Below are positions 42,079-51,354 of a stretch of 64,000 bases of DNA, in pieces (the stretch's first letter is position 1; the number at the start of each line of letters is the position of its first letter). Both the position numbers and the translations under genes were made by a program. The stretch covers positions 23,337-87,336 of the forward strand of contig URQY01000003.1 in the NCBI GenBank assembly GCA_900550165.1, read 5' to 3'. The notes under the pieces were generated by a model. It did no database searches and was not told the origin of the DNA. It was given only the letters and a program-made list of their open reading frames with translations. The stretch comes from an uncultured Eubacteriales bacterium (GTDB taxonomy: Bacteria; Bacillota; Clostridia; Oscillospirales; Oscillospiraceae).

Positions 42079-43533
42079 TTACACGCGCTTCCACTTCGCG
42101 CCGCCGGGCATATCGGTCACTTCGACGCCCTGCGCCTTGAGCTCGTCGCGGATGCGGTCGGCCTCGGCAAAGTTCTTCGCCTTCTTAGCCTCCGCACGCT
42201 GACGGATGAGATTCTCGATGCCCTCGTCCGCCGTTCCGTCCTCGGAGATGACCGTGAAGCCGCCCGCGCTCTGCTGGGACGCGGCCTTCTCCTTCTTCTC
42301 GCGCTCGGCTTCGGCCTTTTTGAGAAGGTCTAAGCTCAGCACCGTATCGTAGTCGCCGATGATGGCGAGCTTCGTCGCGCCCGTGGTCTTGGCCTTGAGC
42401 ACGTCGTAGAGCGCGGTCACGCCCATGGCGGTGTTGAGGTCGTTGTCCATCTCCTTCATGAACTTCGCGCGGTATTCGGCGCGGACGGCCTCGTCCACGC
42501 CGCCTTCATCCTTGATGCCCGCGATCTTCGCGATGAGCTTGTTGTACGCGGCCACCGCGTTATCAAGGTTCTCCCACGTGAAGACAAGGCTCTTGCGGTA
42601 GTGGCTCTGCAGGCAGAAGAAGCGGTATGCCAGCGGGTCGTAGCCCTTCTCCTCCAGCAGCGAGACCGTCAAAAATTCACCCTTGGATTTGGACATCTTG
42701 CCGTGCGAGGTGTTCAGGTGCGCCACATGGCACCACTGCAGGCACCAGGGATGGCCGAGATAGCTCTCGCTCTGCGCGATCTCGTTCGTGTGGTGCGGGA
42801 AGGCGTTGTCCACGCCGCCGCAGTGCAGGTCGAGATACTCGCCGTTGTATTTCATCGAAATGCCGGAGCACTCGATATGCCAGCCCGGATAGCCGACGCC
42901 CCAGGGAGAATCCCACTTGAGCGCCTGATCCTCGAACTTGGACTTTGTGAACCAGAGGACAAAGTCGTTCTTGTTCTTCTTGTTCTCGTCCTCCTCCACG
43001 CCTTCGCGCACGCCGACAGCGAGGTCCTCCTCGTTGTGGTCGTTGAAGATATAGTAGCGAGAAAGCTTGCTCGTGTCGAAATAGACGTTGCCGCCGGCGA
43101 TGTAGGCATAGCCGGTATCGAGCAGCTTCGTGATGATTTTAATATAGTCGTCGATCAGGCCTGTCGCGGGCTGGACGACGTCAGGGCGCTTGATGTTGAG
43201 CTTTTGGCAGTCGGCAAAGAACGCGTCGGTGTAGAACTTGGCGATCTCCATGACGGTCTTGTGCTCGCGCTTGGCGCCCTTGACCATCTTGTCCTCGCCC
43301 TCGTCGGCGTCGCTCGTCAGGTGGCCGACGTCGGTGATATTCATGACGCGGTTCACGCTGTAGCCCGAAAAACGCAGGTACTTCTCCAGCACGTCCTCCA
43401 TGATGTAGGAGCGCAGGTTGCCGATGTGGGCAAAGTGGTACACGGTCGGGCCGCAGGTGTACATCTCCACGTGATTCGGCGTATGGGTCTTGAATTCTTC
43501 CTTTTTATGGGTCGCGGAATTGTATAAATACAT
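42079..43533 (-). CDS. cysS: Cysteinyl-tRNA synthetase
   Basis: The 484-residue class I synthetase begins MYLYNSATHKKEEF and has TCGPTVYHFAHIGN (the HIGH motif as HIGN, with the zinc Cys in CGPT), the zinc-site region GWHIECSGISMKY and HCGGVDNAFPHHTNEIAQSE, and HGKMSKSKGEF (KMSKS). The C-terminal DALR/anticodon part is present. Length is normal. CAAAGGAG precedes the ATG. It follows pgsA by 34 bases and shares its strand; no T-box leader is seen in that short gap. Confidence 0.96.
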   Translation of the reverse strand: MYLYNSATHKKEEFKTHTPNHVEMYTCGPTVYHFAHIGNLRSYIMEDVLEKYLRFSGYSVNRVMNITDVGHLTSDADEGEDKMVKGAKREHKTVMEIAKFYTDAFFADCQKLNIKRPDVVQPATGLIDDYIKIITKLLDTGYAYIAGGNVYFDTSKLSRYYIFNDHNEEDLAVGVREGVEEDENKKNKNDFVLWFTKSKFEDQALKWDSPWGVGYPGWHIECSGISMKYNGEYLDLHCGGVDNAFPHHTNEIAQSESYLGHPWCLQWCHVAHLNTSHGKMSKSKGEFLTVSLLEEKGYDPLAYRFFCLQSHYRKSLVFTWENLDNAVAAYNKLIAKIAGIKDEGGVDEAVRAEYRAKFMKEMDNDLNTAMGVTALYDVLKAKTTGATKLAIIGDYDTVLSLDLLKKAEAEREKKEKAASQQSAGGFTVISEDGTADEGIENLIRQRAEAKKAKNFAEADRIRDELKAQGVEVTDMPGGAKWKRV

Positions 43534-43567
43534 AATAGATCTCCTTTGAGAAGATGAAATAACGAAA

Positions 43568-44092
43568 TCAGTCCGCCTCTTTGAAGACGTCGAGGTTCTT
43601 TGCGAAATACTCAATGCCGGAGTACACCGTCGTCGCTACGATGACCGTGATGCACACGATGTTCAAAAGGTTGCTCTCAAACACCAGCATCAGGCACAGG
43701 CACACCATGGTCGAGGCGGTCTTCACCTTGCCCGACCACGCGGCCGCAATAACGCGCCCCTGCTCCACGGCGACCAGGCGCATCCCGGAAACGGCAAATT
43801 CTCGCAGCAGCACGATGGCAAGGCACCAGCCGGGCATCTGGCCGCATTCGACAAAGTAGCACATTGCCGCCATGACGAGCATTTTGTCCGCCAGCGGGTC
43901 CATAAATTTGCCGAAATTTGTGATCTGATTGTAGTGGCGGGCGATATAGCCGTCGGCAAAGTCCGTCAGGCACGCGATGATGAAAATGCCAAGCGCCCAC
44001 CATCTCGCGCCCGCGAAGTCCCAATACAGCACCACCAGAAATACAGGGATCAGCGCAATGCGCATGATCGTCAGCTTATTTGCAGTTGTCAT
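43568..44092 (-). CDS. pgsA: CDP-diacylglycerol-glycerol-3-phosphate 3-phosphatidyltransferase
   Basis: The 174-residue membrane enzyme has the CDP-alcohol phosphotransferase motif D-G-x2-A-R-x8-G-x3-D-x3-D as TDFADGYIARHYNQITNFGK followed by FMDPLADKML, with four to five membrane segments. It makes phosphatidylglycerol phosphate, the committed step to phosphatidylglycerol and cardiolipin. AGGAGGAAAG precedes the ATG. The rimO-pgsA order near recA is a common Firmicutes arrangement. Confidence 0.93.
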   Translation of the reverse strand: MTTANKLTIMRIALIPVFLVVLYWDFAGARWWALGIFIIACLTDFADGYIARHYNQITNFGKFMDPLADKMLVMAAMCYFVECGQMPGWCLAIVLLREFAVSGMRLVAVEQGRVIAAAWSGKVKTASTMVCLCLMLVFESNLLNIVCITVIVATTVYSGIEYFAKNLDVFKEAD

Positions 44093-44133
44093 ATCTCTCT
44101 TTCCTCCTGCCTTGCAGGGCCTTTCTCCCGTTT

Positions 44134-45462
44134 TTATTCGAACGCTTCGCCGGTCAGCTCACCGTCCATCGTACCGGTCAGTCGGACGTTCACGAACTCG
44201 CCCGCCATGATCTCGCGGTACGAGGTGAAATAGATCTTGCCGTCGATATCCACGGACTCGGCATAGCTGCGGCCGACAAAGGACTGCGCTTCCTCGCTCC
44301 AGCCCTCGCACAGCACCTCGCGCACATCGCCGAGCACGGATTCGTTGTACTCGTCGATGATCCTGCTCTGCACGTCGACCAAAAGCTCCGTGCGGCGCTG
44401 TGCCTCCTCCATCGGCACGTGCTCCATTTTCGCGGCCTTCGTCCCCTCCTCGGGAGAGAACGGGAACACGCCCGCGCGCTCGATCTTTTCCTCGCGCAGG
44501 AAGTCGCAGAGCTCCTCGAACTCCTTCTCCCCCTCGCCGGGGAGTCCCGCGATGATCGACGTCCGCAGCACAAGGCCGGGAATGCGCTCGCGCAGGTCGC
44601 GGAAGACCTTGCGGATGCTCTCCTTCGTGTCGCGGCGGTTCATCGCCTTCAAAATGGCGTCATTGCAGTGCTGAATGGGGATATCGAGATAGGGCACGAT
44701 CTTCCGCTCCCCGGCGATGGTATCGATCAGCTCGTCGGTGATATCGTCGGGGTAGAGATAGTGTAAGCGGATCCAGTGGAAATCAAGCTTGCACAGCTCG
44801 CGCAGGAGGGCAGCCAGCTGATGCTCCCCGTTCAGGTCCGTGCCGTAGCGCGTGATATCCTGCGCGATGACGATGAGCTCCTTCACGCCGGAGGAGGCGA
44901 GCTCGCTCGCTTCGTCCAAAAGCTCATTCATCGGGCGGCTGCGGTAGCGTCCGCGCAGGCGCGGGATGATGCAGTAGGCGCAGCAGTTGTCGCAGCCCTC
45001 GGCGATGCGCAGGTACGCATACCACGGCGGCGTGGACAAAATACGCTCGCCGCCCTGCGCGCAGTTCTGAATATCGCCCATGTAGCAGGGACGCAGGCCG
45101 CTGCCGCCCATCACCTCGTCGACCGCGAGGGCAATGTCGCCGTAGCTGCCGGTGCCGAGCACCGCGTCGACCTCGGGCAGCTCATGGAGCACATCGTCCT
45201 TGTAGCGCTGCGCCATGCAGCCGGTGACGATGATCTTTTTGAGCTTGCCCTCCTTTTTGAGCTCCGCCATCTCCAGAATGTTGTCGATGGCCTCTTCACA
45301 GGCCGAAGCTAAAAAGCCGCAGGTGTTGACCACCGCGACGTCTGCCCCCTCTGGTGCAAGCTGTACCTCGTGGCCGGCGGACCGGACCGTGGCCATCATC
45401 TGCTCGCAGTTGACCTGGTTTTTGGCGCAGCCCAGGGAAATAAAGGAAACCTTATAAGGCAT
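44134..45462 (-). CDS. rimO: Ribosomal protein S12 methylthiotransferase
   Basis: The 442-residue protein begins MPYKVSFISLGCAKNQVNCE, the RimO signature, and has radical SAM motif IAEGCDNCCAYCIIPRLRGR near residue 150 and a C-terminal TRAM domain ending in FTSYREIMAGEFVNVRLTG. RimO methylthiolates an Asp in ribosomal protein S12. The start at 45462 follows AGGAG at 8 bases; the longer open frame lacks support. It lies between recX and pgsA. Confidence 0.94.
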   Translation of the reverse strand: MPYKVSFISLGCAKNQVNCEQMMATVRSAGHEVQLAPEGADVAVVNTCGFLASACEEAIDNILEMAELKKEGKLKKIIVTGCMAQRYKDDVLHELPEVDAVLGTGSYGDIALAVDEVMGGSGLRPCYMGDIQNCAQGGERILSTPPWYAYLRIAEGCDNCCAYCIIPRLRGRYRSRPMNELLDEASELASSGVKELIVIAQDITRYGTDLNGEHQLAALLRELCKLDFHWIRLHYLYPDDITDELIDTIAGERKIVPYLDIPIQHCNDAILKAMNRRDTKESIRKVFRDLRERIPGLVLRTSIIAGLPGEGEKEFEELCDFLREEKIERAGVFPFSPEEGTKAAKMEHVPMEEAQRRTELLVDVQSRIIDEYNESVLGDVREVLCEGWSEEAQSFVGRSYAESVDIDGKIYFTSYREIMAGEFVNVRLTGTMDGELTGEAFE

Positions 45463-45507
45463 AAAACCGCTCCTAATGTAAACTATTTGTAGAAATTTAT
45501 CGAACAA

Positions 45508-46140
45508 CTACTCTTCGTAATCGAATTCTGTCGTATCTTTGCTGATTTGGACGAGCGCCGCGCGCACATCGCGCCAGGCAAAGCCACGGCGCAGCAGCAT
45601 GTCGGAAAGGCGCTTTCTGCCTTTCTCGTCGAGCGTGCGGCCCTTTGTCTTCTGCGCGATCACGCGCGCGATGGTCTCCTGCGGGTCGGGCGCCCCCGAC
45701 AGGGCATCCTCCCACAGCTCGCGCGGCACGCCGCGCCGGTAGAGCTCGTCACGGATCTTCGCCTCGCCGTAGCCCATGCCGCCATAGTGACGCACAAGCA
45801 TCGCGGCATACTCCGCATCGTTGAGCGCACCGAGCTCCTCGAGCCAGTCGCACGCCGATTCAGCGTCGGCCTCGGCCGCGCCCTTCTCCTTGAGCTTTTT
45901 CGTCAGCTCCCTGCGCGACAGCGGACGGGCGGAGATCATGTTCGCCGCGCGCACGCGCGTTTCACTCCGCGCGCCGGACTGCTGCAATTCTACCACAGTC
46001 CTATCATCAATGTCCAGCCCTATCGATAAACCGAAACGCAGAAGCTCGCTCTCGGTGACCCGGAGGAGGTCTCCCCCCTCCAGATACACGAGAACGCGCT
46101 CCTGCTTATGCTTCGATCGTTCGATCTTCTCAATCTTCAT
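45508..46140 (-). CDS. recX: Regulatory protein RecX
   Basis: The 210-residue protein has the RecX triple-helix repeats: [20 protein letters not shown] near residue 70, [20 protein letters not shown] near 120 and [20 protein letters not shown] near the end. RecX binds RecA filaments and modulates their activity. It overlaps the last 11 bases of recA, and the coupling agrees with the role. The final codons end in an acidic FDYEE tail. Confidence 0.9.
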   Translation of the reverse strand: MKIEKIERSKHKQERVLVYLEGGDLLRVTESELLRFGLSIGLDIDDRTVVELQQSGARSETRVRAANMISARPLSRRELTKKLKEKGAAEADAESACDWLEELGALNDAEYAAMLVRHYGGMGYGEAKIRDELYRRGVPRELWEDALSGAPDPQETIARVIAQKTKGRTLDEKGRKRLSDMLLRRGFAWRDVRAALVQISKDTTEFDYEE

Positions 46141-47236
46141 CCTTGAAATCGTCGGCGCTGACGTCCACGGCGCGGCCCGCAGCCTTCGCCGCCACGCGGG
46201 ACTGGCCCGTCATCAGCTTGTCGAAGTTGCGGCGGATCTCCGCCTCCAGATTGTCGGCGATCTCGGGATTGCTTTTCAGATACTGCTTGGCCGCGTCGCG
46301 TCCCTGACCGATGCGCGTTTCGCCCATCGAGTACCACGAGCCGCTCTTCTGCACGAGGCCCAGCTTGACGCCGAGGTCGATGAGCTCACCGATGAGCGAG
46401 ATGCCCTCGCCGTACATGATATCGAACTCCGCCTCGCGGAACGGAGGCGCCATCTTGTTCTTCACGACCTTGGCGCGCGTGCGGTTGCCGATGATCTCGC
46501 TGCCGTTTTTCAGCGCCTCGATGCGGCGCACATCGATGCGCACGCTCGAGTAGAACTTGAGCGCGCGGCCGCCGGTGGTGACCTCGGGGTTGCCGTACAT
46601 GACGCCGACCTTTTCGCGCAGCTGGTTGATGAAAATGACGATGGTGTTCGTCTTGCCGACCGCGCCGGTGAGCTTGCGCAGCGCCTGGGACATAAGGCGC
46701 GCATGAAGGCCGACAAAGCTGTCGCCCATCTCGCCCTCGATCTCCGCGCGCGGCACAAGCGCCGCAACAGAGTCGACCACGATGACGTCGATCGCGCCGG
46801 AGCGCACGAGCGCCTCGGTGATCTCGAGCGCCTGCTCGCCGGTGTCCGGCTGAGAGACGAGCATATCCTCGACCTTCACGCCGAGGGCGCGGGCATAGGT
46901 GATGTCGAGCGCGTGCTCGGCATCGATGAACGCGACCTCGCCGCCCGCCTTCTGCGCCTGCGCCAGCACGTGCAGCGCCAGCGTCGTCTTACCGGAGGAT
47001 TCAGGCCCGTAGATCTCGATGATACGGCCCTTGGGCAGGCCCCCGATGCCGAGCGCGAGGTCGAGCGCCAGCGAGCCCGTGGAGATGGCCTCCACATTGC
47101 TCACGGTGTTGTCGCCAAAGCGCATGATCGAGCCCTTGCCATAGGTACGCTCGATCTGCTGCATCGCGGTCTCGATCGCCCGCTTCTTATCGTCGGCCAT
47201 CGCCGCGGCCGCCTTCGTCTGAGACTTTTCTGCCAT
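46130..47236 (-). CDS. recA: Recombinase A
   Basis: The 368-residue protein is a full Rec[21 protein letters not shown] near residue 80 (Walker A), [20 protein letters not shown] near 155 (Walker B and following loop L1), and [20 protein letters not shown] near 205 (L2). The C-terminal tail is acidic ([12 protein letters not shown]). RecA pairs homologous DNA and triggers the SOS response. GGGAGG precedes the ATG. I saw no clear LexA box in the short gap to prmC, so recA may be transcribed from further upstream as well. Confidence 0.97.
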   Translation of the reverse strand: MAEKSQTKAAAAMADDKKRAIETAMQQIERTYGKGSIMRFGDNTVSNVEAISTGSLALDLALGIGGLPKGRIIEIYGPESSGKTTLALHVLAQAQKAGGEVAFIDAEHALDITYARALGVKVEDMLVSQPDTGEQALEITEALVRSGAIDVIVVDSVAALVPRAEIEGEMGDSFVGLHARLMSQALRKLTGAVGKTNTIVIFINQLREKVGVMYGNPEVTTGGRALKFYSSVRIDVRRIEALKNGSEIIGNRTRAKVVKNKMAPPFREAEFDIMYGEGISLIGELIDLGVKLGLVQKSGSWYSMGETRIGQGRDAAKQYLKSNPEIADNLEAEIRRNFDKLMTGQSRVAAKAAGRAVDVSADDFKDED

Positions 47237-47278
47237 GTTCGCGTTCCTCCCACTTCTTTATGTAAACTGATTTTGCTT

Positions 47279-48145
47279 TCAAATCGTTTCCACCCGCGTG
47301 CCGTACACCACGCGGGGAATGCTATTGAGGTCCTTGACGATCTGAATGTCGCCAAAGCCGTTCGAGCGCATGATGCGCAGCACCTGGTCCGCCTGTCCGA
47401 TGCCGACCTCGAAAAAGAGCATCCCGCTTTCACACAGGGCGTCGCGCCATTTTTCGCAGATCGCGCGGTAAAAGTCAAGCCCGTCCTCGCCGCCGTCGAG
47501 CGCAAGGCGCGGCTCATGCTCACGCACGGAGGCGTCGAGCGTACCGATATCCGCGCTTGGGATATACGGCGGATTGCTCACAAGAAACTGGAACTCGCCG
47601 AGACTGCGCGTCGGCTTTTCGCGCGCGTCGAGCTTCATGCTCGTCACGCGGCCCGTCAGATTGCTGCGGCGGATGTTCTGCCGGCAGATCTTGAGCGCCT
47701 CCTCGTCGTATTCGCCAAGCAGCACGCGCGCGCCCGGCAGGTTTGCCGCCGCCGCAAGGCCGATGCAGCCGCTGCCCGCGCAGAGGTCCAGAATGCGGCA
47801 GGGCCCCGCGCTGCGCGCCGCGTCGATGAGCTTTGTCGCCAAAACCTCTGTATCGGGGCGCGGAATGAGCACCGCGGGCGAAATATCAAGCGGCAGGCCG
47901 TAGAATTCCCACTCGCCGATCAGATACGCCACCGGCTCGCCCGCAAGGTGGCGCTGCACGAGCCTGCGCGCGGCCCTCTCGACCTCCGGCGAGGCATAGA
48001 GCGAGCCGTCGCGCACGAACTCCTCGCGCGTTTTGCCCGCCGCCGAGCACACAAGCTCGCGCGCGGACTGCGTCGCCTCCTCGTCGCCCGCGCGCTTGAG
48101 CTCCGTGCGCAGGTCCAGATAAAGGTTATTGTATGTCGTTGCCAT
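47279..48145 (-). CDS. prmC: Peptide chain release factor N5-glutamine methyltransferase
   Basis: The 288-residue protein has an N-terminal helical domain, AYLIGEWEFYGLPLDISPAV, a SAM-binding motif ILDLCAGSGCIGLAAAANLP near residue 115, and the catalytic FLVSNPPYIPSADI near 185. PrmC methylates the GGQ glutamine of release factors. The usual partner prfA is not in the window. The start codon lies 2 bases after the DUF1385 stop, so it depends on coupled translation; its own ribosome binding site is weak. Confidence 0.93.
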   Translation of the reverse strand: MATTYNNLYLDLRTELKRAGDEEATQSARELVCSAAGKTREEFVRDGSLYASPEVERAARRLVQRHLAGEPVAYLIGEWEFYGLPLDISPAVLIPRPDTEVLATKLIDAARSAGPCRILDLCAGSGCIGLAAAANLPGARVLLGEYDEEALKICRQNIRRSNLTGRVTSMKLDAREKPTRSLGEFQFLVSNPPYIPSADIGTLDASVREHEPRLALDGGEDGLDFYRAICEKWRDALCESGMLFFEVGIGQADQVLRIMRSNGFGDIQIVKDLNSIPRVVYGTRVETI

Positions 48146-48147
48146 CT

Positions 48148-49110
48148 CTACCACGCATCCTTGCCTTTTTCTTCGGGAATGACCAGCTCGAGTGCGCGGA
48201 TGGCGACCTCGAGCATACTGTCGTCGGGCTCGTTGGTGGTAAAATTCTGCAGCCACAGGCCCGGACGCGCGAGAAAGCGCGTCACCTTGTTGTCGTGCCC
48301 GCCGACATAGCGGTTGAACTCATAGGAAACGCCCACGATGGGAATGAGCAGCAGCAGGTGCAGCCCCATGCGCACCCAGATATTGCGCCACTCGACAAAG
48401 CTGAACACAACGCTCGAAACCAGGATGGAGACGACCACGACCACAAAGAGGAAGCTCGTGCCGCAGCGCGGATGGTGGCGCGGCTGGATGCGGCAGTTTT
48501 CCACCGTCAGCGGCAGGCCCGCCTCATAGCAGAAGATGGTCTTGTGCTCCGCCCCGTGGTACTGGAACACGCGGTAAATGTCCTTCTGCTTTGAGCACAG
48601 CAGCAGGTATGCGAAGAAGATGATGAGCTTGATGACCGATTCGATCAGGTTATGGACGGTCACGCTCTTGATGAACGGGTCGACAAGTCCCGCAAGGAAC
48701 GTCGGCAGCAGGAAAAAGAGCAGGATCGTGAGGCCCAGCGATAAAATGACCGCGAGCGCCGTGATGAATTTCTGCATCTTTTCGTTGCCGAGCTTTTCCT
48801 CCAGCCACCGGTCGAACTTGCTCGGCTCGGCGAGGTCCTCATCGGGGAAATAGTCCGCCGAGAACATCAGCGCCTTGACACCCTTGACCATCGAGTCGAC
48901 GAATGTCACCGCGCCGCGGATGACGGGAAGACCCAGAATGGGGTACTTGTCACGCACGAGCGTCAGCTCTTCGACCTTTTCCACAAGGCCCTCCGGCGAG
49001 CGGACGACGATGGCCTGCTTGCCCGGTCCGCGCATCAGAATGCCTTCGATCAATGCCTGGCCGCCGATGCTCGTGCGGAACTTCGGTGCGGGCACAGTTT
49101 CTTTTGCCAT
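48148..49110 (-). CDS. DUF1385-family membrane protein (YqhQ-like)
   Basis: The 320-residue protein begins with a soluble segment containing TSIGGQALIEGILMRGPGKQ, the DUF1385 signature, then has about four membrane helices from residue 110 and FQYHGAEHKTIFCYEAGLPL near residue 185. The family is widespread in Firmicutes, commonly beside prmC and prfA, and has no known function. AAGGAGAACC precedes the ATG. It opens a minus-strand run that continues through prmC, recA and recX. Confidence 0.9.
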   Translation of the reverse strand: MAKETVPAPKFRTSIGGQALIEGILMRGPGKQAIVVRSPEGLVEKVEELTLVRDKYPILGLPVIRGAVTFVDSMVKGVKALMFSADYFPDEDLAEPSKFDRWLEEKLGNEKMQKFITALAVILSLGLTILLFFLLPTFLAGLVDPFIKSVTVHNLIESVIKLIIFFAYLLLCSKQKDIYRVFQYHGAEHKTIFCYEAGLPLTVENCRIQPRHHPRCGTSFLFVVVVVSILVSSVVFSFVEWRNIWVRMGLHLLLLIPIVGVSYEFNRYVGGHDNKVTRFLARPGLWLQNFTTNEPDDSMLEVAIRALELVIPEEKGKDAW

Positions 49111-49182
49111 GAACGGTTCTCCTTTTTTCTATGCGATATCTTACCACAGGCGTTTCAAAAATGCAACACCCGTTCTATTTTC

Positions 49183-50616
49183 TTATGGGATCGGCAGTGC
49201 AATGGTCACGACCGCACCGCCGCCGTCAGCGTTCGCGATATCGAATGTACCGCCGTGCAGACGCACGATCTCATCACAAACGGCAAGGCCGATGCCGCTG
49301 CCGCGCGCCTTGGACGAGCCCTTGTAGAACTTTTGCTTCACAAACGGCAGCTCCGCCTCCGGAATACCGGGGCCGTAGTCGCGCACGCGGATGACAAAGC
49401 TGTTCCCCTCGCGTGCGGCGCTCACATCGATGCGCTTGCCGCTGCCGCCGTGCTTGGCGGCATTGTCCAGCACGTTGCAGAAGACCTGCTTCATGCGCTC
49501 GCTGTCCGCCACGACCGGCGGGATATCGTCGTCGGGGCCCGTGTAGCAGACCTCGATGCCCTCCTGCCGGAAAAGCTCGAAATACGTGTACACCGCGTCC
49601 TCCAGCTCGCCGGCAAGGTCCACGCTCTCCACGCGCAGCGTGAAGCGTCCGTCCTGCATCTTGGTGAATTCGAGCAGCTCCTCGACCATTGTCGTCAGGC
49701 GGCGCGATTCCTTCAGGATGATGCCGAGGCCGCGCTTGGTCTGGTCCAGATTGCTGCCGGGGTCCACGCTCAGCGTCTCCGCCCAGCCGCTGATGGCCGT
49801 GAGCGGCGTGCGCAGCTCGTGGGAGACCGAGGAGATGAACTCCTGCTGTATCTTTTCGGCCTGGCTGATCTTCATCGACATATCGTTGATGTTGTCGACC
49901 AGCTCGCCGAGCTCGTCGCGGTAACGATTCTCGATCATGATGCCGTAGCTGCCGCCCGAGATGCGACGCGCCGCGTCGCTCACAACGGCGACGGGCTCGA
50001 CGACGTTGTTGATGAAAATGGCGTTCGACGCCGCGATGAGCACCATGCACACGAGCGCCGCCGCGGACGCGAGCAGCGAATCCATCAGCACCCGGTGCTG
50101 CGCCTCGCGCAGCGACGTCACATACCGCAGCACGCCCACCACGCGGGAGTTGAAGTACAGCGGGTAGGACACCGCAAGGATGTTTTCCCCCGTCTGCGGG
50201 TCGCGCCCCTGATAGGATGCCATCTCGCCGCCGACGGCCGCGTCGATATCGCTCGTGCCGGGCAGCGTGCCCGCCGTCAGCCCGTAGGACGAGACCTGCA
50301 CGCGCCCGTTCGTATTGATGAATTGCAGCTCGATCGTATCCTTTTCCTCAAAGGTCTCGGCAGAGTAGGACGCAAGGCGGTAATACTCGCTGTAGCTCTT
50401 CACGCCGTAGCCCGAAAAGGTCTCCGCCGCAATGCGCGCGCGGCTCTCAAGGCCCGAGCGCATCGCGCTGTAGTAGTATTCCTGCACGCCGATGCTGAAC
50501 AGCGCCACCGCCAGCACCAGCAGCAGCAGAATGGGCAGCGCCGCGCTGAAGAGCCAGCGCTCCCGAAGGCCGCGGATGTGCAGCGCCGAAACGAAGCCTT
50601 TTTTGTTCTCCGGCAC
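49183..50616 (-). CDS. Sensor histidine kinase
   Basis: The 477-residue kinase has a first membrane segment (FSAALPILLLLVLAVALFSI), an extracytoplasmic region of about 145 residues, a second membrane segment, HAMP, HisKA with SSVSHELRTPLTAI near residue 260, and a HATPase domain (NVLDNAAKH, RDYGPGIP, GSGIGLAV). It presumably phosphorylates the regulator encoded just upstream. The GTG at 50616 is chosen because GGGAGG lies 8 bases before it; upstream starts that overlap the regulator gene have no site. The signal is unknown. Confidence 0.9.
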   Translation of the reverse strand: MPENKKGFVSALHIRGLRERWLFSAALPILLLLVLAVALFSIGVQEYYYSAMRSGLESRARIAAETFSGYGVKSYSEYYRLASYSAETFEEKDTIELQFINTNGRVQVSSYGLTAGTLPGTSDIDAAVGGEMASYQGRDPQTGENILAVSYPLYFNSRVVGVLRYVTSLREAQHRVLMDSLLASAAALVCMVLIAASNAIFINNVVEPVAVVSDAARRISGGSYGIMIENRYRDELGELVDNINDMSMKISQAEKIQQEFISSVSHELRTPLTAISGWAETLSVDPGSNLDQTKRGLGIILKESRRLTTMVEELLEFTKMQDGRFTLRVESVDLAGELEDAVYTYFELFRQEGIEVCYTGPDDDIPPVVADSERMKQVFCNVLDNAAKHGGSGKRIDVSAAREGNSFVIRVRDYGPGIPEAELPFVKQKFYKGSSKARGSGIGLAVCDEIVRLHGGTFDIANADGGGAVVTIALPIP

Positions 50617-50648
50617 GGCGCTCCCCTCCCTTTCGTCCTTCTTTTCGC

Positions 50649-51338
50649 TCACACGTTCCATTTGTAGCCAAAGCCCCACACGGTCGAGATGTACTTCGGC
50701 TCCTGCGCGTCGTCCTCGATCTTGAGGCGCAGGCGGCGCACATTCACGTCCACGATCTTCAGCTCGCCGAAATACCCTTTGCCCCATACCGCGTCAAGGA
50801 TCTCCTCGCGCGCAAGGGCCTTGCCGCGGTTTTCCATAAAGAGCTTCATGATGGAGTATTCAAGCTGCGTCAGCTTCACGCGCTCGCCGTTTTTCTCCAG
50901 CGTCCGATTCGTCAGATTCAGCAGGAACGGCGGCTGATAGAGCTCGCCCGAGCGCGCGGCCGGCACGCTCTCGCCCGTGCGCCGCAGCAGCGCGTCCACG
51001 CGCGCCGTCAGCTCGGCGGGCGAAAAGGGCTTGGTCACATAGTCGTCCGCGCCGGTCATCAGCCCCGTCACCTTGTCCATCTCCTGCGCGCGCGCCGTCA
51101 GCATGATGATGCCGATCCGGGAGTTGGACATACGGATGCGGCGGCAGACCTCGAATCCGTCGATGTCGGGCAGCATGATGTCCAGCAGGCAGAGCCTTGT
51201 GTCGGGGTTATCCTGCAATTTTTGCAGCGCTTCCTCGCCGCACTCGGCCTCCACGACCTCGTAGCCCGCGCGCTGCAAATTGATGACGATAAAGCTGCGG
51301 ATATTGGCTTCGTCTTCCAGTACCAGCACTTTTTTCAT
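50649..51338 (-). CDS. OmpR/PhoB-family response regulator
   Basis: The 229-residue regulator has a receiver domain (phospho-acceptor Asp in LCLLDIMLPDIDG near residue 53, Lys in YVTKPFSPAEL near 103) and a winged-helix DNA-binding domain (ENRGKALAREEILDAVWGKG, DVNVRRLRLKIEDD). GAGGAGG precedes the ATG. It lies between the lipoprotein and kinase genes, all on one strand with short gaps, so the three are very probably co-transcribed. Confidence 0.95.
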   Translation of the reverse strand: MKKVLVLEDEANIRSFIVINLQRAGYEVVEAECGEEALQKLQDNPDTRLCLLDIMLPDIDGFEVCRRIRMSNSRIGIIMLTARAQEMDKVTGLMTGADDYVTKPFSPAELTARVDALLRRTGESVPAARSGELYQPPFLLNLTNRTLEKNGERVKLTQLEYSIMKLFMENRGKALAREEILDAVWGKGYFGELKIVDVNVRRLRLKIEDDAQEPKYISTVWGFGYKWNV

Positions 51339-51354
51339 ATCCTGCCTCCTCTTC

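Noticed and set aside
43534..43567. T-box leader for cysS
   Set aside because: The gap to pgsA is 34 bases, too short for a T-box, and no TGGNACCGCG-like motif is seen.
45821..48310. 829-codon open frame on the plus strand
   Set aside because: It lies antisense to recX, recA and prmC, which are unmistakable; the GC-rich third positions keep the antisense frame open, and its translation is low-complexity Arg/His/Ala.
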